NCBI GenBank assembly: GCA_965644295.1
Contig: CBFFRP010000441.1
Coordinates: forward strand, 1 to 47,949
Reading direction: 5' to 3'
Length of the DNA stretch: 47,949 bases
Origin: Paraphysomonas bandaiensis
Taxonomy: Eukaryota; Chrysophyceae
Shown here: positions 1 to 10,606 of the stretch, piece by piece
Layout: every line of letters begins with the position of its first letter
How positions within the stretch are numbered: the stretch's first letter is position 1
Translations under genes and position numbers: made by a program
The notes under the pieces: model-generated
Told to the model about the DNA's origin: nothing
What the model saw: the letters and a program-made list of their open reading frames with translations, nothing else
Databases searched by the model: none

Positions 1-257
1 GCATATATGCTCCTGTGGTGTTTATCACTTGTTTTAAGTTAGACCAAAGCTTGGTGCTAGTGATCTTGGGTGCCAGCGGTATACCATTGCGCGGTGACTC
101 TTCGCGGGAGTCACTAACTGAGTTTAGGTCTAAACTTGGAAAAAAGTGTTTTAATAATAATACCGTTATTACTGTGCTTGTTGGTTCAGTGTAGGTGTTG
201 TTGTAGTTTTATTGTTTACGAGCCAACACCCTGGTTATCAAACCGGGTGTTGTTATA
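1..257. other. Unassigned sequence with two hairpins
   Basis: No convincing coding region. Two perfect or near-perfect inverted repeats are visible. One has a 7-bp stem GTGACTC/GAGTCAC at 94-100 and 108-114. The other is a longer imperfect one at about 224-252, where CAACACCC.GGTT pairs with AACC.GGGTGTTG. They could be transposon ends or structured RNA, but nothing here decides it. Confidence 0.4.
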
Positions 258-903
258 GAGCGGGTGCGGTTTGCATTGTATGACCGTCCATGCTGAGTCT
301 AAATGATTTAGTGTATAGTAATACACTGCTTTGCGTGCAAGGTACATGACAAATGCAATAATATTGGCACATACTGTATATATTCACCAAGAATAACTAA
401 ATATAGGCATATTTCTGTCAAAAACCATAAAATGTGCAGTAATACTTTCAACTTTTCTACATGCAAAAAACACAAAAAACGGACAGTACCCGGACTTCGC
501 ACGTGGTCACCCACCGTACTACTAACCGGGCCAGATGCAACTTAACTTCCGCGAGCGGAACGAGAGCGGGTGCGGTTTGCATTGTATGACCGTCCATGCT
601 GAGTCTAAATGATTTAGTGTATAGTAATACACTGCTTTGCGTGCAAGGTACATGACAAATGCAATAATATTGGCACATACTGTATATATTCACCAAGAAT
701 AACTAAATATAGGCATATTTCTGTCAAAAACCATAAAATGTGCAGTAATACTTTCAACTTTTCTACATGCAAAAAACACAAAAAACGGACAGTACCCGGA
801 CTTCGCACGTGGTCACCCACCGTACTACTAACCGGGCCAGATGCAACTTAACTTCCGCGAGCGGAACGAGAGCGGGTGCGGTTTGCATTGTATGACCGTC
901 CAT
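258..903. repeat. 306-bp tandem duplication (2.1 copies)
   Basis: The unit beginning GAGCGGGTGCGGTTTGCATT starts at 258, again at 564, and a third partial unit runs from 870 to about 903. The spacing is exactly 306 bp both times, and the two full units look identical base for base, so the duplication is recent or homogenised. The unit has no convincing gene; the open frames within it start at non-ATG codons. Its sequence differs from the dispersed repeat found elsewhere in the window. Confidence 0.9.
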
Positions 904-1283
904 ATCAGTGCCGGTCAAAGTATTCAATAGAAATACAACAATATTACTGTATGTACTGTTACACAGCTGTACACCTATACCAGGATATCGTATAGTCTAA
1001 AAAAGTGTTCTATAAAATCATATTTTTGGTTTGAATTGAGGGAATATTGCCAAGATATTGTGAGACGGTCTAGAAACAGAATATGCCACTATGTATCCCA
1101 TATCTGATATCGTACCTGCATGCGTATACAACAGTAGTATAGTATACCACTCTATACGAGTGCAACAATACCAACAGGATTTAACCAGCATGAGCAGTGC
1201 ATATATATATATATGTAGAGCACCCCACTGAATCTTGTTCCAGTCAGTCCCCATAGGGCCCATACATATATCGCAGCATAACA
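904..1283. other. Intergenic, upstream of C2-DysF gene
   Basis: This is AT-rich sequence with an (AT)n run near 1200-1215. No gene is seen. It presumably carries the promoter of the gene starting at 1284. Confidence 0.5.
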
Positions 1284-2402
1284 ATGGGACAGTGCTGCAG
1301 TTGCTGCAAGTCAAAGAAAGGAAAGTTCGCAGCATATAAGAAAGACAACACCACTCCTCTATTAAAGAAACTGAAAGATGAGTTGCCTCCTTCTACTCGT
1401 GTTGTGGTCATTAAACTAGAGCATGCGCGTGACTTAGCATCTGCGGAGACATTCAGTGGTATGTCTAATCCATACTTTGAGATGATGCTCAAGCCTGCGG
1501 ATAAATATGCGGGCGAGCAGCAGCAGAGAAGCACAGCTAAGCACAGGACTCTAAACCCCAGGTGACTCTTGTCGTCCTGTGTATATGTCTACTTTTATGA
1601 GTGTTGTTTGTCAGATGGGAACCTGCAGAGAGGTTTCAGTTTGTTGTGTCGGATATGGAGACCTCCCGTATAGTTATATCATGGTGCGATCTCTTGCGTA
1701 CTCTATAGGGTGTAATTATGTTTATGTCGTGTGTAGCTATCACAGGTTTAATGATACGGAAACTAAGGTACTCGGAGATGCTGTTCTTTCTACGAAAGAT
1801 GTGGGCGACCAGCCTAGCATTACAACTCTCAAACTGATCAACCCCGATAATGGCAAATTCCACGGTGACGTAGAGTTGGAAGTGGTACACATGGATGTGA
1901 ACCACGCTAGTTCTGTGGAGGAACACAGGGTGTATGAGTATCAACGATGGCAACCGGTGGTTCACTGGGGAAGTGACTATCCGGGGCATCTGCTGCCGAC
2001 GGATCCAGGGCGGTGGAGCACAGCGGATGGCAAGAAATTCGGTGAGACTTTCAGTGAGGTTGAGCCTCCACTGCCAGCGGGATGGGAAGTCATTGCACCT
2101 TGGGCTACAACTCTTACCACGGTAACTTTTATATGTTTTTGTTCAGTGTCTGCCAATGTGAATCTGTACTAATTTTTGTGACTGTGCGAACAGGGAGACT
2201 TAGGCGGATGGCAGTACTCAGTTGACTTCAAGAGCGTCTCTTGGCATGAAGAGCAGGGATTTGGAAGTGAGCACATAAAACCCACTTGCATATATTGTTT
2301 CACACTAAGTACTCTCTCTTATTGTGTGCAGTGTATGTTCGGCGTAGGCTTTGGACCAGAGAGGTGGCGAATCACTCGTTAGACTCAAAGATTCCGAATT
2401 AG
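1284..2402 (+). CDS. C2 domain + DysF (dysferlin/peroxin-type) domain protein
   Basis: Five exons: 1284-1561, 1615-1683, 1746-2121, 2194-2266, 2332-2402; 867 nt, 288 aa. All junctions are GT-AG and keep frame. The protein starts MGQCCSCCKSKKGK, a Gly2 followed by a Cys cluster and Lys, which fits N-myristoylation plus palmitoylation. Residues about 35-150 form a C2 domain (VVVIKLEHARDL, then SNPYFEMML, then LNPRWEPAERFQF, then IVISWFND). This lipid-binding fold includes an N-P-x-W-type strand. Residues about 175-285 form a DysF module: a Trp/Arg-rich N part (YEYQRWQP, LLPTDPGRW) followed by GWQYSVDF and YVRRRLWTREV. DysF modules occur in dysferlin, TECPR proteins and fungal Pex23/30-type peroxins. 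I infer a peripheral membrane protein acting in membrane traffic or organelle contact. The exact role is unknown. Confidence 0.85.
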
Positions 2403-3002
2403 CAGCTAGATTACCACTATAGAGACGGCAGCGGAATTTTGATAGTTCACAGAGCTCCATCTCATTAAGTGGCATCATTGCCCGTATGCATTGGTTATAC
2501 ATGGAACACAGTATATCGCTGTTGTAGTGGGCCATTGGTTTTGATGCACTTATTATCGTAGGATGTAAAGAATTAAATGTAATTACGGAAATTAGAGATG
2601 CAATTTACAGTAACTTTTTTACTTTTAGATCGCTGTCTGATATGAAAATATAGTGTACATATACGGTATCTACTCAGTCATGTTACATTCCCGTCACGCA
2701 TACCCCTAAACACAAATCGGTAATATAATGAAAAGAATACGAGAAGTAGTTTAGTGGGTATACGCATATACTGTTTTCGATTAATTTGGTAAACAGTGAA
2801 TGTATGATAAAATTAAATATCATGAGGGCATCCTAAAAGGCAATTGAAATATATCGCAGCTTAGACCGTGTAAACTTTGACAGCAGAACTTTGTTGATTA
2901 CAACAATCCAGTAGGTTAGTTGTCTTGCCTACACGACTTTGACTTTCTTGAGAAGGAAAAAAGATAGGGTAAAATTGAACATACAAACAGGAAGGAGGGA
3001 CT
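2403..3002. other. Intergenic sequence
   Basis: This AT-rich stretch follows the C2-DysF gene and precedes the first dispersed-repeat copy. Open frames are short and show no family features. No gene or RNA was recognised. Confidence 0.5.
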
Positions 3003-3530
3003 AGGTAGCTATTATTGAAAGTCTTTTATTTAGCAATAGGCGTTAAAAACCTGCACCGATTTAGTAGCTAGGTGAATGCTAGACATACTAGTTAGACCTC
3101 TACCTGTAACTATTCAGTACAAACTCTATTATCCTACTATTTAACGCTACGAAAGCTGCTTGTGCGTCGCCGCAAGCACCAAGCAACCACTTCCGTTCTG
3201 AGTTCTTAAGGTGAACATCCCGGATGCTTGACTTCAGCAGGCAGCCCAATACCCCGGTTATCCTTCAGGTGGGCCCTGTCCCGGATGCCCTTGAGGTGGG
3301 CCCATTTCCGGATGCCTGTTTATTCGTCAGGGCCCAAAGACGTCTACACAAGTGACACTTATTGGTGTCCCTTGTACCACACAAGCATTCGTCTATGAGT
3401 GGGCAAAAGAATATTTGCTGACTATGTTTGCGGCTCACGTTAGTTTCCCAGAGAGAATCTCTCCGGTACTTATCCCCCGAACACCACGAAAAGGTGCGAG
3501 TCCGACTTTGTTGAGGGTAGAGGTAGCTAT
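3003..3530 (-). mobile_element. Dispersed ~0.5-kb repeat, copy 1, with 10-bp flanking duplication
   Basis: This is a member of a family with copies at 3013-3520, 4301-4920, 19215-19560, 27001-27189 and 29878-30331. Shared landmarks, in the orientation of copies 2, 3 and 5, are CAACAAAGTCGGACTCGCAC and then CCTTTTCGTGGTGT at one end. In the middle lies TTCTGCCCACTCATAGCC, and AAACGCCTATTGCTAATAA is at the other end. Here the element is reversed. The 10-mer AGGTAGCTAT occurs exactly at 3003-3012 and 3521-3530, immediately outside the element, and looks like a target-site duplication. The two ends are not inverted repeats of each other, and the element encodes nothing convincing. It is a non-autonomous element, possibly Mutator-like by duplication length, or a solo LTR. 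Confidence 0.75.
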
Positions 3531-4300
3531 ATAGGATAGTAACGATTTTGTTTAGTCTCTGTTTATGCAGCACAATATATAAACATTTGACATTATTATA
3601 GGATCAAGGAGTAAACTTGAAAGGGTTTATCTTTGGATCTGGTCCATTTGGTGTAATTTCTTAATCACACCAGAAGTAGTATGAAAGCCTTGTTAAGGCT
3701 TTGAAAATCTAGTCATTAAAAATTTATATTTTCAGTTTACACTAGTTAAACAAAATACATCAAATTGTATTTGTAATGCACATTTAGAACTCGAGGTGTG
3801 TGCACATGCATGGTACACCAGATTTCAAATTACCACCAAGAAAAAAACTTGGGTCAAACCCTCGCACTCAACAAGCTACACCCATCCACTTTACCCTCTC
3901 CTTAACACTATACAATCCCAGTTTAAACTTTATGTTGACCAACCGCATACACACAAAGCCGTATTCACAGATGACTCGTTTACCCATCATGTGAAACATA
4001 TATATTATTATATGAGCTACAAATCACCCGATATTAGAATCTCACCCATGATGCTGAGCACTTCCCAGATAACATCTCTATGAAGTCCACATTGGCGTTC
4101 TAACATCTTCCCTTAGGCGTTAGACGAGTGACTCGGAGGTGTGCAAACGTAAGGATATGCAAATGTATGAGGAAGCACTACTAGAGTCATTTCTCTTGGC
4201 GTCTTACCTTCAAGTAACAATTCCACAAGGAGGTGGATGTTAGATAGAGTGATTCTATGAAGCAGCTCAGTTGCGTTTCTAATACTGTGTGTAATCTTTT
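3531..4300. other. Unassigned stretch between inverted repeat copies
   Basis: It lies between two oppositely oriented copies of the dispersed repeat. The open frames at 3796-4083 have unstructured, low-information translations. No gene is supported. It may be transposon-internal or ordinary intergenic DNA. Confidence 0.4.
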
Positions 4301-4920
4301 ACCCCAACAAAGTCGGACTCGCACCTTTTCGTGGTGTTTTGGGGATAAGTACCAGAGATATTCTCTCTAGGAAACTAACGTGAGCCGCATAATAATATAT
4401 AGTCAGCAGATATTGTTCTGCCCACTCATAGCCAAATGCTTGCGCGATACAAGGGGCACTAATACAAGTGTCACTTGTGTAGACGGCTTCTTGGGGCCTT
4501 GACGAATAAACAGACATCCGGGAATGGGACCACCATCAGGACAACCGGGGTATTGTTGGGTTGCCTCTGTTAGAGTCAAGCATCAGGGCTGTTCACCTTA
4601 AGGATTCAAGAAACCTGAAGTCAGCAGATGTCAGGTATATCAACATTCTGCTTGCTCACTGCGTTTCTGCGTTTGCGTTGAGTAATGGAGCGAAAGTGGT
4701 TACACCTTGCTGCTTGCGGTGACGCACAAGCAGCTTTCGTATTGTTAAATAGTAGGATATCAGAGTTAAGTGCTACTAGTTAGTTAAATTGTTTTGCTAC
4801 ATTAGTTCCGACTCTTAAACGCCTATTGCTAATAACAATACCTTCACTAGTATCCCGAAAAATACCACGAAAGGTGCGCGTTCGACTTTGTTGAGGGTAA
4901 TAATAAGACATTCACTACTG
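4301..4920 (+). mobile_element. Dispersed repeat, copy 2, interrupted by a fragment of another copy
   Basis: The body of the element runs from CCAACAAAGTCGGACTCGCA to CGCCTATTGCTAATAA at about 4835. Copy 3 then continues directly with TCAGACATTCACTACT. Here about 64 bp intervene first, ending TTCGACTTTGTTGAGGGTA, which is the opposite terminus of the same family in reverse orientation. The expected TAATAAGACATTCACTACT then resumes at about 4900-4920. This looks like a second, truncated copy nested in the first, with TAATAA on both sides. The copy faces copy 1 head to tail across 0.77 kb. Confidence 0.7.
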
Positions 4921-4927
4921 TTTTATA

Positions 4928-5287
4928 TTGTTGAAAGAAACTGAGCATGGACGATCAGTGTTCATTAGAGAGCCAGTGTCGGCTGGATCTGTGGTTATGA
5001 GAGAGCTCTCGTGTTTCGCCTGGTCGCTTAGAAGATATCGGCTAAACACATGTGCTGCGTGCATGAGGTACTCTCATGGGGCTGTGTTTCAGTTGTCATG
5101 CAAAGGATGCGGTCAGATGTATTACTGTAATGAGGAATGTGCCGCTCGTCATCAGAAATATCATAATGCAGTGTGTCGCAGCTATGCAATGCTCAACTCT
5201 TTCAGTGATGAGCTAGATGATGAAGCTGAGGCTATAGTGAAGATTCTGTCAGACCTTGACAGTAGATCTACAAAGAAGTATTACTAG
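4928..5287 (+). pseudogene. Broken SMYD-type gene: start of SET domain plus MYND zinc finger
   Basis: The frame reads GRSVFIREPVSAGSVVMREL, matching the first strands of a split SET domain in SMYD lysine methyltransferases. A MYND zinc finger follows: TCAAC, then LSCKGC, then MYYCNEEC, then RHQKYHNAVC. All the Cys/His ligands are in place. The frame stops at 5285-5287 after an acidic segment, so the rest of SET, the post-SET domain and the C-terminal repeats are absent. There is no ATG before the SET homology; an upstream stop sits at 4904-4906, directly in the transposon copy that ends at about 4920. The 5' part therefore appears to have been lost or displaced by the repeat. A surviving upstream exon on the far side of the element cannot be excluded, but I saw none. 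Confidence 0.6.
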
Positions 5288-5951
5288 CAATAACGTCGAA
5301 AATCTAAAATGTCTAGTCATTGTCAGTTCTATATTGGGTTTGAACGCCGATACTTATTACTGAATAGTGAGCGTTGTTTAAACGTTTAAGCTACGTAGAT
5401 GTACTCTTCGAATTGAAAATGACTCTCTCTATACTTTTATTGTTATCCTAATATATACTCGCCGATACAACATGACACACTACACACTTAATTACACAAT
5501 ATTCGTTATCCGAGGAGTAACAAGCATCCACAGATCATCAAAGTCACACTGCACACAAATTACACTAAATAAAGAACCACCATATTACGCCGTTATTCTA
5601 CTCAACTCGTTTAGTATTTAGTACAAGTGGTACTGAAACAGTCGTTGCACCATCAACTACAACATCCATTATTTAAGATTTCATTTAAAAGAGATTGAAT
5701 CATACAAAATAATATAGACCCACTTTATGCGGGGAACATGAAATCTATAACTTTCTCTAATATAGAACAGGAGAAGCAAAAAAATAAACTTGATATCGTG
5801 CAGATACAACGAATCTTCCGGCAAAATAATATAACATAAGACAAGCATGATGACGTAAGTCATCTATGCTCGTGATTCACAGTACATATATGTTCACATT
5901 CAAAGTTATACATACGATACATTACACTGTTCCCTAAACATCATTATAATA
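5288..5951. other. Intergenic sequence
   Basis: AT-rich DNA between the SMYD fragment and the 3' end of the minus-strand sensor gene. No gene or RNA was recognised. Confidence 0.5.
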
Positions 5952-8900
5952 TCATTGAATCCAGAGTAGAGTTCGGATGGCAAGTGAGTTGCAGGTCTTA
6001 AAAATATTTTCAACATCTGCATCCACGAAAGGTCTTGACACAACCGCATCGTAGTCACCAATATTCGAGGGCTTGTTGTTGACAAACGATACCATACATA
6101 CATCCGGGAACGCCTCTTTAATTGCGGCCGCAATGGTTCGACCACCATTAGCCTGCATAAACTTGATATCTACCTCTTTTTCAACCAGAACGACATCCAT
6201 TTCATCGAGAGCGTCGAAGGACAAAATCTGCTGGTGGCAACTCACCTCCCAGCAGTCCCATCCTTGTATTCGAAAGCAGTTCGATATTATGCTCACCTGA
6301 TGGAGTACATACAGTATTAAAAGTGTCTTACATACAGAAATCAATGTACCTGGCCAGACACAGCGATTAATATTTTGCATGTTGGATTCGCCGGGGAGAT
6401 ATTCCTGAAACTCTTCGGTACCTTGCCCACCTTTCCGGAATTACGCTGTATATACTTATCAAGCAGAAGCGCATATCTGCCCCCGGACTGGCGATATCCT
6501 TGATGTATGTTTCTACAAAAAGGAGATGTCGGATGACCTTTAGCATCACTCAGAAACTCCACAGGTAGGGAAAAGGATACCATATTCTGATATACATGAT
6601 GTGCATACTGGCGTCGAGTGAACACTCCACCAAGACTCTCAATAGCACGGCGACAAACGTCCTCCTGAAAATTAGAGTTTGCGTCACCATAATCCGGAAG
6701 TTGCATACCCGAATCGATAGTTTCAAATTTAATATATAGTATATCATCTGAAAAATAGCTGGTTGCCGTCACCACTATCTCGTGCACAAAACTTACAGCT
6801 CTGGGATGATTATTAACAAGGGTTTTGATACAGTTGACAGCCTGTGACATTGAATGTACAAGGACAGTCTGACAAATTTCTTTGTCAAGCTTGACGCGAT
6901 TGGGAATGGACTTACATATACGAATGTACACCTGACGAAAGTCGTCATCGCAATACAGACAAGATATATATCATATGTAAACCTTTATACAGAGAGGTGA
7001 CTCTGTCTCAAACACGCGGCCAAGGTTATGAATTTCATCTTTAATTGCATATTCCAGGTGGCGTCGATTTCGCAACTGCAATTTAATATTGATGCTATCA
7101 AACAAAAGAGTACATATAGGCTAACCTCTTCCCGACAACCGTCGGAATCCAATGACTCTTTAAGCTTGAGGACTGTTTGTATTTCATGAAGTACCAGATT
7201 TCCGAGTCTATCAAACGTATAGTCAACAATATAAGTATCATCAACACTAAGTATCACCTGTACGACGTGAGACACTGCATCAGAGATGGGGTCATCTGCA
7301 CCGACTGTGCGGATATGCACTTTGCGATATACTTCATATATTCTTCATGGTAATCAAGGACAGTATTCAGTGGATTCCGGAGTTCCTTCCATACCAATTC
7401 TGTGCATTTGGATATAAACTTGAGTGAGAAATTGCTCCTCTTTGAATTCTGTAAGTAGTGTGAATACAACTACACTAACATGCAAAATTACAAGACCTGA
7501 AATGCTATTCGCTGCCATTGTTCACATTGAATCATAGCGAATACAGCCGATACCGTAAAGAGAGCTACTACGAGCAGCAAAGCGACGACTGGCCAATTTA
7601 AGTCCAACTTGGGAGCTACCAATATAAGCGATGTAATAGTAATAGCGCAATACATCATAAGTAGAGCTATAGCCATCCGCAACCCAAACCCCAGTGTCCA
7701 CAAAGTATGCGCCATCAACGGGTAGAACAGTACTAGGCAAAGTGCCTGCAAGCTGTGTATAACGGTGGTTAGGATTAGGATACGGTACTATAAAAGTGAT
7801 AGAAATTACCAGGAATATTCTCCACACATGTTATATCGAAAGTTGTGGGAGGACATTTCCTCTCGAAACACTGTAGCCAAGCTGACAACGAGAGTCATGG
7901 CTTGGAAAAAACTCAGTCCGACCACTGAAGAGTCATTAGTACACGATCAAATGCAGATAAGAATGGTTACTACCTATCATGGCAGCGGAATTCCAGTACG
8001 TAGTTAGAGCAATACGGCCTCGTACCCACTCAAAATTAAACGCATATACGCTTAAAATGAGCACAGCGGTCAGCAAGTTCGGGAGTAACCAGTGCGTGGA
8101 TTGGGGATGGATAGAAGCCAGAACAACGAATTCGATCAGTTTTAGAATGCCAAGTACACTGCAGCGAGGTGTTATAACCCCACCCACAGTACTTAACAGC
8201 CGCGACTCGAAAAACTCAGCTGAAACAGAAATCAGCACGGTGCACATTAGCATGTGAAATCATCACACCTTCAACTCGGCGATTTATGAATGGGCTACAC
8301 CAAACAGACTGGTCTGTGTCAAAGTGGTGCCCTAGTTGGCTCTCGTTCTTATCACTGTCTGTAATCCTACTCCTGAAAAAGGCTCCCAGTTCTTGTAGGT
8401 TGTGGGTGCATGCTATATACCACCTCCTCAAAAAGCTCTTCACCATGAGCAAAAAGTACACGATTGGGATATCAGTATGCTTTCGCAGGAATGCTTCAAT
8501 CGGCCTTGTCTTCGGTCGAATGGTCTTGAGCTTACTTTGTATCACCTTATCGTTGCTGAGTGAAGACACGACATCTTTCACCTCACTTAGCTGGCACGGT
8601 ACAGGTAGAACATAGTCACAAGTTTGCCGTGTCGAGCTGCCATCGATGTAAACTGCAGCAGCAGACATCACTATCACCTTGCCCCTATAGCCCTGCACAC
8701 GTAGCCGGGCATAGGTATTGAGGGAGTCAGTTACGATTGCAGCATAATTATGAATAGAATCCCTGTCTGATGGATCGGAGATTCGACAGCACCGCACGTT
8801 GCACATACGGAAAAGACGTAAACCGTAAGCGTAAAATTCATTGTCTTTAATAAGGAACCCCATGTCAAAGCTACCTTTTACATGATCTAGTTGAGTATCA

Positions 8901-10606
8901 TCACTCCTAACGACGGTGGTAGCGAGGTCGTCCCTGAGTACACAGGGAACTTTAAGGTCAATTACACTAACGACTCCCCCAGGGTCACGGTCTTGGCCGA
9001 CTGGCACCTCAAACAACTGCACACTTCCTCCACATGAGCCGAGCATCTGCTTGGCGGTGAGCAGGATTGTGGAGAGGCGTGTCCTACCACCAGTCTTCCT
9101 GTTCTTTGGTGTCCCATAGGATGTACATTCCCACTCCGGCAAGATCGTCTCCACATTCACCTCATATGCGGGTGAAAGTTTCCTCAGGGCAACATTTAGG
9201 GACGACTGAGGAATAGAGTTGTGAGCACCAAACGTTATTCGGATTACCAGGCAATCAGGCGGTCCTTGTGCCCCTTCCTTATGCTTACGTGACATCGAAT
9301 CTACAGATATCTCTACCGCACGGAATTCACTGCATGGTACTTGTCGGCGAAGCTTTCCCTGCATCTCCTTCACTTTCCTTCGAATGATGTTGATGGCGTA
9401 CGTAAGAGAGTTCTCCAGAACAAATGATAGAGCCTTCGAGTCGCACAGGATCATACGTGTCTCCACATGCTGATTCACTTGTATGGTCCCTGTCGGGGAT
9501 GAAGTTGAATCTCCTGCGCACGGTAGTCGATCCAGCACAGAGCTAACCAGTGCTGGGACATCCACAGTGTTTGTACAAGTAAACTGCCAGCAGACACAGT
9601 CTAAGACCAACACATGGATATCAGTAGTTCAACACACCTTAAATCGACCCTCTTCAATCTTGATGAGCATTAGATAATTGTTCGACTGCAAGCTCTGGAA
9701 AGAAAGTTAAGTAGACGGTAAATATATATTCAGAATTACTTGCCACTTGGTTGGTGGCGAGTACGATTTTCTTTGTCCAGGCCTTGGGTATATTGGATAC
9801 GAGTTTGATCGATTCCAGAATCGTGTGAATCGGGGCCAAAACTACGGAGCACAGTAAATGCACCATCTTGTGCTTCTGCTGAGAGGCAGTTTCCATTGCA
9901 CAGTGGTTGCGGTACGCAATTTGAATGGAGTTTGCAGTGAGGTTTGACGACAAAACAATGGTCACTGAGAGAAAAACAAGAAGCAACACACAAATAGCAT
10001 ACAGCGATGCCCCTAGTTCATGCTCGATGGAACTTAGTCTGACAAACTGAATAATGAAATGCAGGAAAGTGAAAATACACGTCCAAGGCAAAGGGAAGTT
10101 GAATGAATTCCAGAATAGTAACTGAGACACCTGCATAGTACAGTTAAAACACCGAATGAATACAATTTTTTTTTGCCTACATCCAATGGTATTTCCAACC
10201 CATATTGCAACAAAGAGTCCTTCGTGTCTGCATTCCACTCAAAACCAACATGTGTCGCAGACCAGGCAGCAGCAAGAATTATGAAGTAGCCACACACAAG
10301 CCATACCTGCCTCGGAGCGGCTCTATCGAATAATATCTTACCTATTCTACTCCGCGATAACCTGACTGCTACCATAGATAGCAAGCACATGGCCGACACA
10401 CATATCCAACTACGAAGCAACACCATTCGAATATGATGGCTCGAATCGAGAATCACTTTTAAGTATTCGATCCACAATAAAAAGAATAGATTAGATGCTA
10501 TCTTGAGTGTGTACCAGCTGCCCATAGTGTCCAGAGAGTACTGGAGAACATCCTCATAGCCAGAGGCGGGGGACAGAACTGCTTTTAGTCTGTTCATTGC
10601 CTCCAT
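5952..10606 (-). CDS. Double pseudo-hybrid histidine kinase (TM-HK-REC twice in one chain)
   Basis: Twelve exons on the minus strand: 10606-10181, 10130-9747, 9694-9638, 9583-8269, 8219-7974, 7924-7828, 7752-7497, 7448-7302, 7257-7126, 7075-6983, 6931-6350, 6296-5952; 4080 nt, 1359 aa. Module A has about five TM segments (30-205), a dimerisation-helix region with H-box remnant LLCSVVLAPIHTIL (234-247), an ATPase-like domain (about 300-505) and a receiver-like domain (530-632). Module B repeats the order: about six TM segments (745-915), H-box VWKELRNPLNTVL (946 on), ATPase-like domain (about 1065-1190) and receiver-like domain (about 1236-1345). The phospho-acceptor His is Ser237 in A and Lys948 in B. 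The second N-box Asn is Tyr351 and Gln1081. The glycine-rich ATP lid motifs are absent. The receiver Asp is kept in A (IVTD, Asp575) but is Glu1284 in B, and the conserved Lys is missing. I infer a non-catalytic membrane scaffold or sensor. Exact splice choices at short exons are the weak point. Confidence 0.8.

Noticed and set aside
3013-4920. A composite element with copies 1 and 2 as terminal inverted repeats
   Set aside because: Each copy is independently bounded (copy 1 has its own flanking 10-bp duplication) and the 0.77 kb between them encodes nothing transposon-like.
8216-8253. Splitting the sensor gene into two genes, the second starting at the ATG at 8253
   Set aside because: A 49-nt GT-AG intron (8268-8220) with a good 3' splice site joins the frames in phase, and the total length is a multiple of three. 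The two-gene model needs overlapping ends.
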